DNA from: Thermus sp. 2.9
GTDB taxonomy: Bacteria; Deinococcota; Deinococci; Deinococcales; Thermaceae
Assembly (NCBI RefSeq): GCF_000794385.1
Contig: NZ_JTJB01000057.1
Span: 1 to 47,653 of the forward strand
Length of the DNA: 47,653 nt
Direction: 5' to 3'
The notes under the pieces were generated by a model. The model made no database searches, was not told the DNA's origin, and saw nothing but the letters and a program-made list of their open reading frames with translations. This document shows, piece by piece, positions 33,126 to 42,063 of the stretch; positions within the stretch are counted from its first letter, which is position 1, and each line of letters begins with the position of its first letter. The position numbers and the translations under genes were made by a program.

Positions 33126-33689
33126 TTAGGCGAAAAGCTTGCCCAGGTCTGGCGTCTCCCGCTCCTCCTCGGGGATGGTGAAGACGGGCTTCCGACCCAG
33201 GCCCATGAGGGGAGCGAGGAACCGACCCGGGATCTGCTCGATGGCGTTGTTGTAGTCCGTCACCGCCTGGTTGTAGAAGCGCCGGGCGGCGGCCAGGGAG
33301 TCTTCCACCTCCGTGAGGGCCGCCTGGAGCTGGAGGAAGTTCTGGCTCGCTTTGAGGTCTGGGTAAGCCTCGGCCCGGAGGCGCACCTGGGCGAGGAGGC
33401 GGGAAAGCTCGCCCTCCAGGCGGAAGGCCTCCTCGGGGCCCTTCCCCTCCGCCTCCTTCGCCCGCTCCCGGAGTTCCACCAGCCTCTCCAAAAGCTCCCG
33501 CTCGTGGGCCATGTAGCGCTTCACCGCCTCCACCAGGTTGGGGATAAGGTCGTGGCGCTTCTTGAGGTAGGCTTCCACGGCGCCGTAGGCGTTATCCACC
33601 TGGTTTTTGCGGGCGATAAGGGTGTTATAGGTGAGGAAACCCCCCAGGACGAGGAGCGCCGCTACCCCGAGCACGAAAGCCAGGTCCAT
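33126..33689 (-). CDS. lemA: LemA family protein
   Basis: 187 residues. One N-terminal helix (LAFVLGVAALLVLGGFLTYN) is followed by the LemA coiled region: ARKNQVDNAYGAVEAYLKKR, HDLIPNLVEAVKRYMAHERE, YPDLKASQNFLQLQAALTEV and YNNAIEQIPGRFLAPLMGLG, all family signatures. It is a small membrane-anchored helical bundle of uncertain function. The start is ATG 33689 with GGGGAAG before it; an upstream in-frame ATG (33707) coincides with TAGAAT, which reads better as a -10 box. Confidence 0.92.
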   Translation of the reverse strand: MDLAFVLGVAALLVLGGFLTYNTLIARKNQVDNAYGAVEAYLKKRHDLIPNLVEAVKRYMAHERELLERLVELRERAKEAEGKGPEEAFRLEGELSRLLAQVRLRAEAYPDLKASQNFLQLQAALTEVEDSLAAARRFYNQAVTDYNNAIEQIPGRFLAPLMGLGRKPVFTIPEEERETPDLGKLFA

Positions 33690-33734
33690 GCTCTTCCCCT
33701 TCTCCATTCTAGCGCTGAAGACTTTCCAGCGGCC

Positions 33735-34892
33735 CTACGCTAGGTAGAGCGCCGCCAAGGCGGCGTAGACCCGCGCGGCCAGGACCACCTCCTCCAGGTC
33801 CACCCACTCGTCCACCTGGTGGGGGAGCGTCTTTCTCCCCGGGCCCATGACCACCACGGGAAGGCCGCCCCAGGCCCGGAGGAAGGTGCCGTCCGTGGCG
33901 CCGGGCACGCCGCCCAGGCGCGCGGGAAGGCCCAAAAGCCTCAGCGCTTCCTCGGCCGCTTGCACCAGGGGGTCTTCCCTGGGGGTTTCCACCGGGGGGC
34001 GGTCTTCCAGCACTTCCACCCCCACCCCGGCCAGGGCCTCCAGCTCCTTGAGCAGGCTGGGGTGGTCCACCCCGGGCACGGTGCGCACGTCCAGGGCCAC
34101 CTCCGCCTGGGCGGGGATCACGTTCAGCTGCCCCTCCCCGGCGCTGGCCAGGAAGCGGGTGGGGGTGAGGTAGGTGGGGCCCAGATAGGGGTGGGGATGG
34201 GCCTCCTGCAGGCGTGCCTCCAGCTCCCGGAGGGCCACGACAAAGCGGGCCGCCTTGGGGATGGGGTTATCCCCGGCGTAGGGCATGGCCCCGTGGGCCA
34301 TCCTCCCGGGGAAAAGGAGGCGGATGCGCAAGGCCCCCTTCTGCCACAGGCACATCTCCATCTCCTCGGGCTCCGCCACCAAGGCCCCGCGGAAACCCTG
34401 GGCAAGCCCGGCCTTTAGGAAGGCCTTCACCCCCAGCATCATCCCCTCCTCGTCCGCCAAGGCGGCGAGGCGCAAGGGGCGCTTGGGCCTGCCCAGGGCC
34501 CGCTTCACCGCCAGCATGGCCCCCACCAGGGCGGCGAGGCCCCCCTTCATGTCGCATGCCCCCCGGCCGTAGAGCCTTCCCCCCTCCACCACCCCGGCGT
34601 AGGGAGGGTAGGTCCAAAGGGCCTCGTCCCCCGGGGTGACCACGTCGGTGTGGCCCTCGAGGAGTAGCCCTCCTTCCCCCTCCCCCAGGTCCGCCACCAG
34701 GTTGGGCCTCCCCGGGGCCGCCTCCTGGAGGAAGACGGACAGGCCCCGCTCCTTCAGGTAGCCTTCCAGATAGGCCACAACCCCCGCCTCCCCCGGCCCG
34801 GGGTAGTGGCTCGGGATGCGAACGAGGGCCTGGAGGAGGTCCACCACCTCCTTCTCCTCCACCGCCTCCGCCGCCCGCAGGGCCTCGGTCAC
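33735..34892 (-). CDS. M20 family metallopeptidase/deacylase (ArgE/DapE group)
   Basis: 385 residues. Zinc-site motifs are in order: LLLEGHTDVVTPGD, GRLYGRGACDMKGGLAALV, the catalytic LAALADEEGM, VAEPEEMEM, and near the C-terminus the His of KTLPHQVDEWVDLE. A dimerisation lid follows AHGAMPYAGDNPI. It probably hydrolyses an N-acyl amino acid or dipeptide. The start is GTG 34892, whose GTGA overlaps the dehydrogenase TGA, so translation is coupled; sequence upstream of it in this frame lies inside the dehydrogenase gene. It could be an acetylornithine or acyl-amino-acid deacylase; the substrate is undetermined. Confidence 0.88.
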   Translation of the reverse strand: MTEALRAAEAVEEKEVVDLLQALVRIPSHYPGPGEAGVVAYLEGYLKERGLSVFLQEAAPGRPNLVADLGEGEGGLLLEGHTDVVTPGDEALWTYPPYAGVVEGGRLYGRGACDMKGGLAALVGAMLAVKRALGRPKRPLRLAALADEEGMMLGVKAFLKAGLAQGFRGALVAEPEEMEMCLWQKGALRIRLLFPGRMAHGAMPYAGDNPIPKAARFVVALRELEARLQEAHPHPYLGPTYLTPTRFLASAGEGQLNVIPAQAEVALDVRTVPGVDHPSLLKELEALAGVGVEVLEDRPPVETPREDPLVQAAEEALRLLGLPARLGGVPGATDGTFLRAWGGLPVVVMGPGRKTLPHQVDEWVDLEEVVLAARVYAALAALYLA

Positions 34893-36313
34893 CACCGTTC
34901 CACCACCACCTTTCGTTGGGTGTAGAAGAGGAAGGCATCGGGCCCGTGGGGGTGGAGGTCGCCGAAGAAGGAGTCCCGCCAGCCGGAGAAGGGGTAGAAG
35001 GCGAGGGGCTGGGCCACCCCCACGTTCACCCCCACCATGCCCGCCTGCACCCTTTCCCGGAAGGCCCGGGCCGCCTTGCCGCTTTGGGTGAAGACGCAGG
35101 CCATGTTCCCGTAGGGCACGGCGTTGGCCTGGGCGATGGCCTCCTCCAGGGTCTGGGCGTAGGAGACGGAGAGGACCGGTCCGAAGATCTCCTCCCGCCC
35201 CACGGCCATCCTGGGGGAGACCCGGTCCAGGACCGTGGGCCCCAGGAAGAAGCCGGGCCCCTCCACGCCCCGCCCGTCCAGGGCCAGGCCCGCCCCCTCC
35301 TCCAGGCCCCGCTGGATGTAGCCCACCACCCGCCTGCGGTGCTCCTCCCGGATGAGGGGGCCCACCTGCACCCCCTCCTCCCACCCGGGGCCCACCTTGA
35401 GCCTCTGGGCCGCCTCCACCACCCGCTCCAGGAGGAGGGGCCCCACCTCCCCCACCGCCACGGCCACGCTCCCCGCCAGGCACCTTTCCCCGGCGTTGCC
35501 GAAGGCGGAGTTGAGGATGGCGGGCACCGCCTGCTCCAGGTCGGCGTCGGGGAGGACCACCAGGTGGTTCTTGGCCCCCCCGGCGGCGGAGACCCGCTTG
35601 CCGTGGGCGGCGGCCAGGGCGTAGAGCCTGCGGGCCACGGGCTCCGAACCCACGAACTGGACCGCCCGCACCTGGGGATGGGCGGCCAGGGCCTCGGCGG
35701 CCTCCTTGCCCCCGTGGACCAGGTTGAGGACGCCCTCGGGGAAGCCGGCCTCCAGGAAGAGCTCGGCCAGGCGCACCGCTCCCAGGGGGGTGCGCTCGGA
35801 GGGCTTGAGGACGAAGGTGTTGCCGGCCACCACGGCGATGGGGAACATCCAGAGGGGGATCATGACGGGGAAGTTGAAGGGGGGTATGCCCGCCACCACC
35901 CCCAGGGGATAGTGGAAGAGGTTCTGGTCCACGCCCCCCGTGACCTCCCGCAGGGTCCTTCCCTGGAGGAGGGTGGGGGCGGAGAGGGCGAAGTCCACCA
36001 CCTCAATGCCCCGGCGCACCTCGCCCCGGGCCTCCTCCAGGGTTTTGCCGTGGTGGAGGGTGACCAGGCGGGCCAGGTCCTCAGCGTGCTTTTCCAGGAG
36101 CTCCTTGAAGCGGAACATGAGGCGCACCCGCTCCAGGAGGGGTGTCTGGCTCCAGTGGGGGAAGGCCCGGTCCGCCGCCCCCACCGCCCGGTCCACCTCC
36201 TCGGGGCCCGAGAGGGGGACTTCCTCCAGCACCTCCCCCGTGGCGGGGTTGTAGACGGGGAGGGTGGGGCGGTTGGCCTCTTCCCAGCGGGCGCCAATGA
36301 GGTTTTTGAGCAT
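34889..36313 (-). CDS. mmsA: CoA-acylating methylmalonate-semialdehyde dehydrogenase
   Basis: 474 residues. An aldehyde dehydrogenase with MMSDH features: YNPATGEVLEEVPLSGPEEV, FNFPVMIPLWMFPIAVVAGN, LKPSERTPLGAVRLAELFLE, catalytic Cys in NAGERCLAGS, and FSGWRDSFFGDLHPHG at the end. It converts methylmalonate or malonate semialdehyde and CoA to propionyl- or acetyl-CoA with NAD+, in valine, beta-alanine or inositol catabolism. It heads a short run with an M20 enzyme. A divergent promoter region separates it from an SDR gene. Confidence 0.92.
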   Translation of the reverse strand: MLKNLIGARWEEANRPTLPVYNPATGEVLEEVPLSGPEEVDRAVGAADRAFPHWSQTPLLERVRLMFRFKELLEKHAEDLARLVTLHHGKTLEEARGEVRRGIEVVDFALSAPTLLQGRTLREVTGGVDQNLFHYPLGVVAGIPPFNFPVMIPLWMFPIAVVAGNTFVLKPSERTPLGAVRLAELFLEAGFPEGVLNLVHGGKEAAEALAAHPQVRAVQFVGSEPVARRLYALAAAHGKRVSAAGGAKNHLVVLPDADLEQAVPAILNSAFGNAGERCLAGSVAVAVGEVGPLLLERVVEAAQRLKVGPGWEEGVQVGPLIREEHRRRVVGYIQRGLEEGAGLALDGRGVEGPGFFLGPTVLDRVSPRMAVGREEIFGPVLSVSYAQTLEEAIAQANAVPYGNMACVFTQSGKAARAFRERVQAGMVGVNVGVAQPLAFYPFSGWRDSFFGDLHPHGPDAFLFYTQRKVVVERW

Positions 36314-36333
36314 GCCTTTCCCCCTTTGCCCTC

Positions 36334-36362
36334 ATCATCCTCCGCCGGGCCTTGCTTGGCAA
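36334..36362 (-). promoter_or_regulatory. candidate promoter of the mmsA/M20 unit
   Basis: TTGCCA (36357-36362, 5 of 6 to the -35 consensus) is followed 17 nt later by GATGAT (36334-36339, 4 of 6 to the -10 consensus). The mmsA ATG is about 20 nt further downstream. It lies in the 70-bp divergent gap with the SDR gene. Confidence 0.45.
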
Positions 36363-36383
36363 GGGAGGGCGTGGAGGGGTAGG

Positions 36384-37190
36384 ATGGGGCCAAAGCCTAT
36401 GGACTACCGGCGCCTTTTTGATCTGACGGGACAGGCGGCCTTGGTGGTGGGGGCGGCTTCGGGCATTGGGCGGGCTGCGGCGGAGGCCTTGGCCGCCTTT
36501 GGGGCCCAGGTGGCCCTGGCGGACCGGGACGAGGCGGGGCTTTTGGCGCTTCTGGAAACCCTCCGGGCCCAGGGCCACGCGGCGGAAGCCTATCCCCTGG
36601 ACATCGCCGAGAAGGAGGCGGCGGACCGCCTCGTGGCCTGGGCCCTGGACCGGTTCGGCAGGCTGGACACCCTGGTCACCACCCCGGCCATTAACGTGCG
36701 CAAGCCCCTCCTGGACTACACGGACGAGGAGGTGGACCGGGTGGTGGACCTGAACCTGAAGGCCACCTTGCGCCTCCTCCGGGCCGGAGGGCGGGTGATG
36801 GCGGAGCAAGGCTCGGGAAGCCTCATCGCCTTCGCCTCCATCCGCGCCTTGGTGGTGGAGCCGGGCCAGGGGGTTTACGCCGCCACCAAGGCGGGGATCT
36901 TGCAACTGGTCCGGGCCCTGGCGGCGGAGCTTGGACCCAAGGGGGTGCGGGCCAACGCCATCGCCCCCGGGCCCATCGAAACCCCCCTCACCGCCCCCAT
37001 CAAGGCGAACCCCGAGTGGTACCGGGTCTACGCCGAGAAGACGGCGCTTGGGCGCTGGGGGAGGCCGGAGGAGGTGGCCATGGCCGTGGTCTACCTGGCC
37101 TCCCCCGCCAGCAGCTACGTCACCGGGACCCTCTTCCTGGTGGACGGGGGTTGGACGGCGGTGGACGGGCGCTACTGGCCCCCCCTTTAG
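36384..37190 (+). CDS. short-chain dehydrogenase/reductase
   Basis: 268 residues of the classical SDR family. The cofactor loop is GAASGIGRAA (about 21-30). The acidic residue in ALADRDEAG suggests NAD(H) preference. The NAG-type strand is replaced by TTPAINV, the catalytic Ser lies in LIAFASIRA, and YAATKAG provides Tyr and Lys. The end has RWGRPEEVAMAVVYLASPAS then SYVTGTLFLVDGGW, typical of 3-oxoacyl or sugar-alcohol dehydrogenases. The ATG has a GGAGG site. The substrate cannot be named; divergence from mmsA suggests a linked catabolic role. Confidence 0.9.
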   Translation: MGPKPMDYRRLFDLTGQAALVVGAASGIGRAAAEALAAFGAQVALADRDEAGLLALLETLRAQGHAAEAYPLDIAEKEAADRLVAWALDRFGRLDTLVTTPAINVRKPLLDYTDEEVDRVVDLNLKATLRLLRAGGRVMAEQGSGSLIAFASIRALVVEPGQGVYAATKAGILQLVRALAAELGPKGVRANAIAPGPIETPLTAPIKANPEWYRVYAEKTALGRWGRPEEVAMAVVYLASPASSYVTGTLFLVDGGWTAVDGRYWPPL

Positions 37191-37202
37191 GGGGTGGGGG
37201 CC
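37177..37202 (+). terminator. GC-rich hairpin across the SDR stop codon
   Basis: GGCCCCCCC, then a short loop containing the TAG, then GGGGGTGGGGGCC can form a very stable stem. No T-tract follows, so it may act as a Rho-independent-like pause or only reflect GC bias. The following 37203-37446 is G+C-rich with no convincing gene; weak hairpins such as CGCCC/GGGCG near 37425-37445 are all I see. Confidence 0.35.
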
Positions 37203-37446
37203 GGGCTTGCCGCCCCGTGGCCCCAGGGAGGAGGGGGGCGCCCCGGACCCCGCTGGTGGGCCCTCCGGGGCTTGGGTGTGACCGCTACGCCGGGCGTTCT
37301 GGCCGGGTCCTTGTGGCGGGCGCGGGCCTGAGCCTCGCCGGAGCCTGCGGGGGTGGGTACCGGCCCAGGCGCCCCGAACCGGGGTCGGGCGAAGCCTAGC
37401 GGGTAGGCGGATTCTTCCGAAGGGACGCCCGCCCCCACGAGGGCGG

Positions 37447-37492
37447 TTGACCCCTGTGGCCTACTTGGACAAGATAACCCCCCAGGGTTATC
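37447..37492 (+). promoter_or_regulatory. promoter-like TTGACC and perfect GATAACCC/GGGTTATC inverted repeat
   Basis: TTGACC (37447-37452) is a good -35 match. The inverted repeat GATAACCC-CCCA-GGGTTATC (37473-37492) has perfect 8-bp arms and begins at the place where a -10 (AAGATA or GATAAC, spacing 18-20) would lie. It ends just before the AAAGGAGG of the binding-protein gene. Position between promoter and ribosome site fits a repressor operator or an RNA hairpin that gates translation. Confidence 0.5.
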
Positions 37493-37509
37493 GCCCGAAA
37501 GGAGGCGGT

Positions 37510-39072
37510 ATGTGGCGCTGGTTATGGACGGCGCTCTTGTTGGCGGGTATTGCCTTGGCCCAGGACCGGACCCAGGTGCTGGTCTACGGCGGGGACTGGA
37601 CCGATCTCATCACCCTGGACCCGCAGGTGGTTTACGAGTTCAGCGGGGTGATGATCGCCGATAACATGTACGAGACCTTGGTGCGGTTTGAGGGGAACGA
37701 CCTCGCCACCTTGCGCCCGGGCCTGGCGGAGAGCTGGAAGGTGGAGCGGGGAACCACGGACTGGATCCTCACCTTCAACCTCCGGCGGGGAAGCCGCTTC
37801 TCCAGCGGGCGGGAGGTCACGGCCAAGGACGTGGTCTTTAGCTTTGAGCGGGCCCTTGAGCGCAAGGGCCCCGGCTCCTTCCTCTTCACCGACATCGCCC
37901 AGCTCAAGCCCGGGGCCACCAAGGCCCTGGACCCCTACACCTTGGAGGTCCGCATTCCCAAGTCCGCCTCCCCGCAGTCCTTCCTTTCCATCCTCACGTT
38001 CACCATCGGGGGCGTGGTGGACTCGGAGGAGGTCCAGAAGAACGCCAAGGGCGGGGACTTGGGCAAGGACTGGCTCACCAACAACTCCGCGGGTTCCGGC
38101 CCTTACCGGCTCGTGCGCTGGGACCGGGGGAATCAGGTGTTCCTCGAGGCCAACCTCCACGCCCGCGTCAAGCCCAAGATCCCCCGGGTGGTCCTGCGCT
38201 ACATCCAGGAGCCCGCCGTGCTCCGCACGGCCTTGGAGTCGGGGGAGATCGACATCGCCGAGGGCCTCACCCCCGAGGGGCTCAAGGCCATCGCCGCCAA
38301 CCCCCGCTTCAAGGTGGTGCGGGCCGAAACCCTGCGCCTCCAGTACCTGGGCATGAACATGAAGGCGGGGAGTCCTTTCGCCAACGCCAAGCTGCGGGAG
38401 GCCATGCGCTACGCCGTGAACCAGGACGAGCTCATCCAGGGCCTCCTCCAGGGGAACGCCATCAAGATCCAGACCTTCATCCCCAAGGGGCTTCTCGGCT
38501 ACAACCCGGCAACCTCCTACAAGTACGACCCCGAGCGGGCCCGCAAGCTCCTGGCGGAGGCGGGCTACCCGCAGGGGCTGGAGTTTGAGCTTTTGGTTAG
38601 CACGGGCATCTGCGGGGGCAGGGTGCCCTGCCCGGACGTGGCGGCCAAGCTCCAGGCGGATATGGCCAAGGCCGGGTTCCGCGCCCGGATCCGGGCCATC
38701 GCCAACGCCGAGGTCCTCGCCACCTACCGGGCCCAGAACCACCAGGTGGTCCTGGCGGGCTGGAGCCCGGACTTCCCGGACCCGGATGGGAACGCCACCC
38801 CCTGGGCGGACTACGGAGCCCGCTCCCTGGCCTGGCGCAACAGCTACAACGACGAGGTGGCGGCCAAGCTCGCGCGCCAGGCCGCCCTCGAGGCCGACCC
38901 CCAAAAGCGCAAGGCGCTCTACAAGGTTCTCACGGAAAAGGTGTTGCGGGAAGGTCCCTACGTGGTCCTCTACCAGCCGGCCCAGCCCATCGGACTCTCG
39001 GCGAAGGTGGAGGGCTTCTTGAAGAACCCGATGATGTCCGCCCCCCTCTGGCAGGTGAGCAAGCAGCCCTAA
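37510..39072 (+). CDS. ABC transporter substrate-binding protein, family 5 (peptide type)
   Basis: 520 residues from ATG 37510 (AAAGGAGG site) with signal MWRWLWTALLLAGIALAQ. SBP_bac_5 features are TLDPQVVYEFSGVMIADNMY, LAESWKVERGTTDWILTFNL, REVTAKDVVFSFERAL and ANAKLREAMRYAVNQDELIQ. The Cys pair in STGICGGRVPCPDVA may form a disulfide. It delivers an oligopeptide-like ligand to the two permeases encoded downstream. NagA next to the operon suggests that muropeptides or amino-sugar oligomers could be the ligand, which is inference. Confidence 0.9.
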   Translation: MWRWLWTALLLAGIALAQDRTQVLVYGGDWTDLITLDPQVVYEFSGVMIADNMYETLVRFEGNDLATLRPGLAESWKVERGTTDWILTFNLRRGSRFSSGREVTAKDVVFSFERALERKGPGSFLFTDIAQLKPGATKALDPYTLEVRIPKSASPQSFLSILTFTIGGVVDSEEVQKNAKGGDLGKDWLTNNSAGSGPYRLVRWDRGNQVFLEANLHARVKPKIPRVVLRYIQEPAVLRTALESGEIDIAEGLTPEGLKAIAANPRFKVVRAETLRLQYLGMNMKAGSPFANAKLREAMRYAVNQDELIQGLLQGNAIKIQTFIPKGLLGYNPATSYKYDPERARKLLAEAGYPQGLEFELLVSTGICGGRVPCPDVAAKLQADMAKAGFRARIRAIANAEVLATYRAQNHQVVLAGWSPDFPDPDGNATPWADYGARSLAWRNSYNDEVAAKLARQAALEADPQKRKALYKVLTEKVLREGPYVVLYQPAQPIGLSAKVEGFLKNPMMSAPLWQVSKQP

Positions 39073-39121
39073 GCCCTTGGGGTGTCGTGGAGCCCGTGGC
39101 CGCGAGCCACGGGTTTCCCTT

Positions 39122-40129
39122 ATGGTCGCTTACCTGGTCCGACGGCTCTTCATGGTCCTCTTCGTGGGCGTGGGCATCACCTTCGTTACCTTCGTCATCG
39201 CCCAGGTGATCCCCATAGACCCCGTGGTGGCCGCCTTGGGAGAGAATGCGAGGGAGGAGCAGATCCGGGAGTTTAGGGAGCGCTACGGGCTGGATCGGCC
39301 CATCCTGGTGCAGTACGGCATCTACCTAAGGCGGCTCTTGCACCTGGACCTGGGCCGTTCCCTGCGCACGGGCTGCCCCGTGGCGGAGGACCTTAGGGAG
39401 TTCTTCCCGGCCACCTTGGAGCTATCCTTGGCGGCCTTTTTTGTGGCGGTGGCCTTGGGGCTTCCCGCAGGGATCCTGGCCGCCCTCCGGCAAAACCGCC
39501 TGCCCGATGTCTTGGTGCGCTTCTTCGCTCTCCTCCTTGGTTCCACCCCGGTCTTCTTCCTGGCCATCCTGCTGCTGGACGTGTTCCACCGCCAGCTGGG
39601 CCTCCTGCCGGGCCCGGGGCGGCTGGACCCCTACCTCATCCCCCCGCCCCGGGTGACGGGCCTCGTCACCCTGGACGCCCTCCTGGCCAGGGACCTCGCT
39701 GCTTTTTGGGATGCGCTGCACCACCTCCTCCTTCCCGCCTTCGTCCTGGGGTCCGCCTCCGCCGCCCTCCTCGCCCGCATGACCCGGGCGGCCATGCTGG
39801 AGGTCCTCTCCCAGGACTACGTGCGCACCGCCCGGGCCAAGGGCCTGGCCGAGGGACAGGTGGTCCTGCGGCACGCCCTTAAAAACGCCGCCCTGCCCAT
39901 CCTTACCCTGTTGGGCGGCCTCCTTGGGGGCCTCCTTTCGGGGGCGGTGCTCACGGAAACCATCTTCTCCTGGCCCGGGTTTGGGCGCTACGTGACCCAG
40001 TCCGCCACCAGCCTGGACTTCCCGGCGGTGATGGGGGTGACCCTGCTGGTGGGCGTGGTCTACTCCCTTTTGAACCTCTTGGTGGACCTCCTTTACGCCC
40101 TCTTGGACCCGAGGATCCGCTATGCGTAG
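39122..40129 (+). CDS. peptide-type ABC transporter permease (DppB family)
   Basis: 335 residues. The DppB family start is MVAYLVRRLFMVLFVGVGIT, followed by the periplasmic segment RERYGLDRPILVQYGIYLRR then DLGRSLRTGCPV. The EAA loop is VLSQDYVRTARAKGLAEGQV and the end is DLLYALLDPRIRYA. An in-frame extension upstream to 39077 is unlikely because it lacks family sequence. The gene overlaps the next permease by 8 nt (ATG inside its 3' end). Confidence 0.9.
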   Translation: MVAYLVRRLFMVLFVGVGITFVTFVIAQVIPIDPVVAALGENAREEQIREFRERYGLDRPILVQYGIYLRRLLHLDLGRSLRTGCPVAEDLREFFPATLELSLAAFFVAVALGLPAGILAALRQNRLPDVLVRFFALLLGSTPVFFLAILLLDVFHRQLGLLPGPGRLDPYLIPPPRVTGLVTLDALLARDLAAFWDALHHLLLPAFVLGSASAALLARMTRAAMLEVLSQDYVRTARAKGLAEGQVVLRHALKNAALPILTLLGGLLGGLLSGAVLTETIFSWPGFGRYVTQSATSLDFPAVMGVTLLVGVVYSLLNLLVDLLYALLDPRIRYA

Positions 40130-40945
40130 GCTTGCGAGACGCTTTCTTCGCAACCCCGGGACGGTGGTCGGCCTTGTCCTCCTCCTTTTCCTCGTCCTGG
40201 TGGCCCTTTTCGGCCCGGGCTTGGTGGGGGACCCCTTAGAGCAAAACGTCCTGGAGCGCCTCAGGCCCCCGAGCCTCGAGCACCCCCTGGGCACGGACCA
40301 GCTGGGGCGGGACGTCCTGGCCCGGGTGGTCCACGGGGCCCGCATCAGCCTGGGGGTGGGTTTCGGCGTGGTCCTGCTGGCGAGCCTCCTGGGTACAGCG
40401 GTGGGCCTTTTGGCCGGGGGGCTTGGGGGGCGGTGGGACAACCTCCTCATGCGCCTCACCGACGTCTTCTTCGCCTTCCCCTCCCTGATCCTCGCCATGG
40501 CCATCGCCGCCGCCTTGGGGCCCAACCTGGTGAACACCGTCTTGGCCGTGGCCCTGGTCACCTGGCCCATCTACGCCCGTTTGGTGCGGGCCCAGGTTCT
40601 GGCCCTGAGGGAAAGGGAGTTCGTGGAGGCGGCCCGGGCCCTGGGGGCGGGGCAGGGGCGGATCCTCCTCCGCCACCTCCTCCCAAACGCCCTCACCCCC
40701 GTCCTGGTCCAGGCCAGCTACGAGGTTGGGGCGGCCATCCTCACGGCGGCGGGCCTTTCCTTCATCGGCTTCGGGGCGCAGCCCCCCCCCTGGAGTGGGG
40801 CGCCATGGTGGCGGAAACGCGCAACTACATGGCGGAGGCGCCCTGGGCGGCCACGGCTCCCGCCCTCGGCATCCTCCTCACCGTCTTGGCCTTCAACCTC
40901 TTGGGGGACGGGCTCAGGGACGTCCTGGACCCGCGGGGGTGCTAG
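40122..40945 (+). pseudogene. peptide-type ABC transporter permease (DppC family), frameshifted at a C9 tract
   Basis: The first 225 residues read as a normal Dpp[41 protein letters not shown] and [12 protein letters not shown]. At a run of nine C (40782-40790) the frame changes. A tenth C gives [13 protein letters not shown], which matches the family QPPxxEWG motif in length, and the reading then continues through [20 protein letters not shown] to [13 protein letters not shown] with stop at 40943-40945. The disruption is therefore a single-base deletion or a sequencing miscall in a homopolymer, or a slippage-prone tract. The stop codon shares CTAG with the stop of convergent nagA. Confidence 0.82.
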
Positions 40946-42018
40946 GCCACCCGCTGGCCCCCCAGGTAGACGGCCCGCACCCGCAGGTCCTCGTCCAGGA
41001 TCACCAGGTCCGCCCGCTTGCCCGGGGCGATCTCCCCTCGGTCGGCGAGGCCCAGGTAGCGGGCGGGGTAGAGGGAAAGCCGCCTCGCCGCCTCCTCCAG
41101 GGGGATGCCCCAGGCCACCAGGTTCCTGAGGGCCTGGTCCTGGGTGAGGGTGCTCCCCGCCAGGCTCTCTCCCAGCCACACCCCTTCCCCCCGCTTCTCC
41201 ACGCGGTGGGCCCCGAGGGGATAGGTCCCATCCGGCATCCCCGCCGCCGCCACGGCGTCCGTCACGAAGTAGAGGCCGGGGATGCTTTTCAGGACCAGGC
41301 GGAGGGCGGCGGGGTGGACGTGGAGCCCGTCGGGGATCAGCTCGGCCCACGGGCCCCGCTCCAGGGCCAGGCCCACCACCCCGGGGGCGCGGTGGTGGAG
41401 GCCGGTCATAGCGTTGTAGAGGTGGGTGAAGCCCGTGGCCCCGGCCTCCATGGCGGCCAGGGCCTCCTCGTAGCCCGCCTCGGTGTGGCCGAGCTGGACC
41501 CGCACCCCCCGCGCCACGAGGAAGCGGACCAGGTCCAGGGCCCCGGGAAGCTCGGGGGCCAGGGTCACGGCCCGAACGGGGGCCAGGGAGAGGAGGCGGG
41601 AGGCCACCTCCGGGTCGGGGAGGAGGGGGTAAGGGGGCTGGGCCCCGAGGCGCCTTGGACTGATGAAGGGGCCCTCGAGGTGGGCTCCCAATAGGGCCTC
41701 TCCGAAGGGGCCTTCGGCCGCTTCCCGGATGCCCCTTAGGGCCCGCTCCAGCTCGGGCAGGGGTGCGGTGACCGTGGTGGCGAGAAGTCCCGTGGTGCCG
41801 TGGCGGAGGTGGAAGCGGAGGGTTCCTTCCACCCCTTCCCGGCCTGCCATGACCTCGTACCCCCCGCCCCCGTGGACGTGGAGGTCCAAGAAGCCGGGGA
41901 GGATGTAGGGACCTTCCACGGGGGCTTCCTCCACCCTTGCGATCCGCTCGCCAAAGTGGAGGCGGCCCTTTAGGAAGCCCGTGGGGGCGAGGATGCGGCC
42001 CGCCAGCACCTTGTTCAT
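40942..42018 (-). CDS. nagA: N-acetylglucosamine-6-phosphate deacetylase
   Basis: 358 residues of the amidohydrolase superfamily. The metal and catalytic motifs are [54 protein letters not shown] and [15 protein letters not shown] with the catalytic Asp. The C-terminus has [20 protein letters not shown]. It removes acetate from GlcNAc-6-P to give GlcN-6-P in amino-sugar or cell-wall recycling. Start is ATG 42018, 7 nt after TACCCT and so probably leaderless; an ATG 6 nt upstream is too close to the -10. It is convergent with the ABC operon. Confidence 0.92.
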   Translation of the reverse strand: MNKVLAGRILAPTGFLKGRLHFGERIARVEEAPVEGPYILPGFLDLHVHGGGGYEVMAGREGVEGTLRFHLRHGTTGLLATTVTAPLPELERALRGIREAAEGPFGEALLGAHLEGPFISPRRLGAQPPYPLLPDPEVASRLLSLAPVRAVTLAPELPGALDLVRFLVARGVRVQLGHTEAGYEEALAAMEAGATGFTHLYNAMTGLHHRAPGVVGLALERGPWAELIPDGLHVHPAALRLVLKSIPGLYFVTDAVAAAGMPDGTYPLGAHRVEKRGEGVWLGESLAGSTLTQDQALRNLVAWGIPLEEAARRLSLYPARYLGLADRGEIAPGKRADLVILDEDLRVRAVYLGGQRVA

Positions 42019-42025
42019 CCCCATT

Positions 42026-42031
42026 AGGGTA
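42026..42031 (-). promoter_or_regulatory. TACCCT -10 box of nagA (leaderless)
   Basis: TACCCT lies 7 nt before ATG 42018. TTAGCA sits 17 nt upstream as a possible -35 (4 of 6). There is no ribosome site. It partners with a divergent TAAGCT box 20 bp away. Confidence 0.4.
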
Positions 42032-42051
42032 GCGTGCGGGGTCGCCTTTGC

Positions 42052-42057
42052 TAAGCT
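42052..42057 (+). promoter_or_regulatory. TAAGCT -10 box of the decarboxylase-like gene (leaderless)
   Basis: TAAGCT lies 6 nt before ATG 42064, with a preceding TGC giving TGCTAAGCT. There is no Shine-Dalgarno in the 39-bp divergent gap. A leaderless transcript starting at the ATG is the simplest reading. Confidence 0.35.
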
Positions 42058-42063
42058 CTGCCC

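Noticed and set aside
37191-37446. Small gene in the G+C-rich gap after the SDR
   Set aside because: Open frames there lack a ribosome site and show no coding-like third-position pattern.
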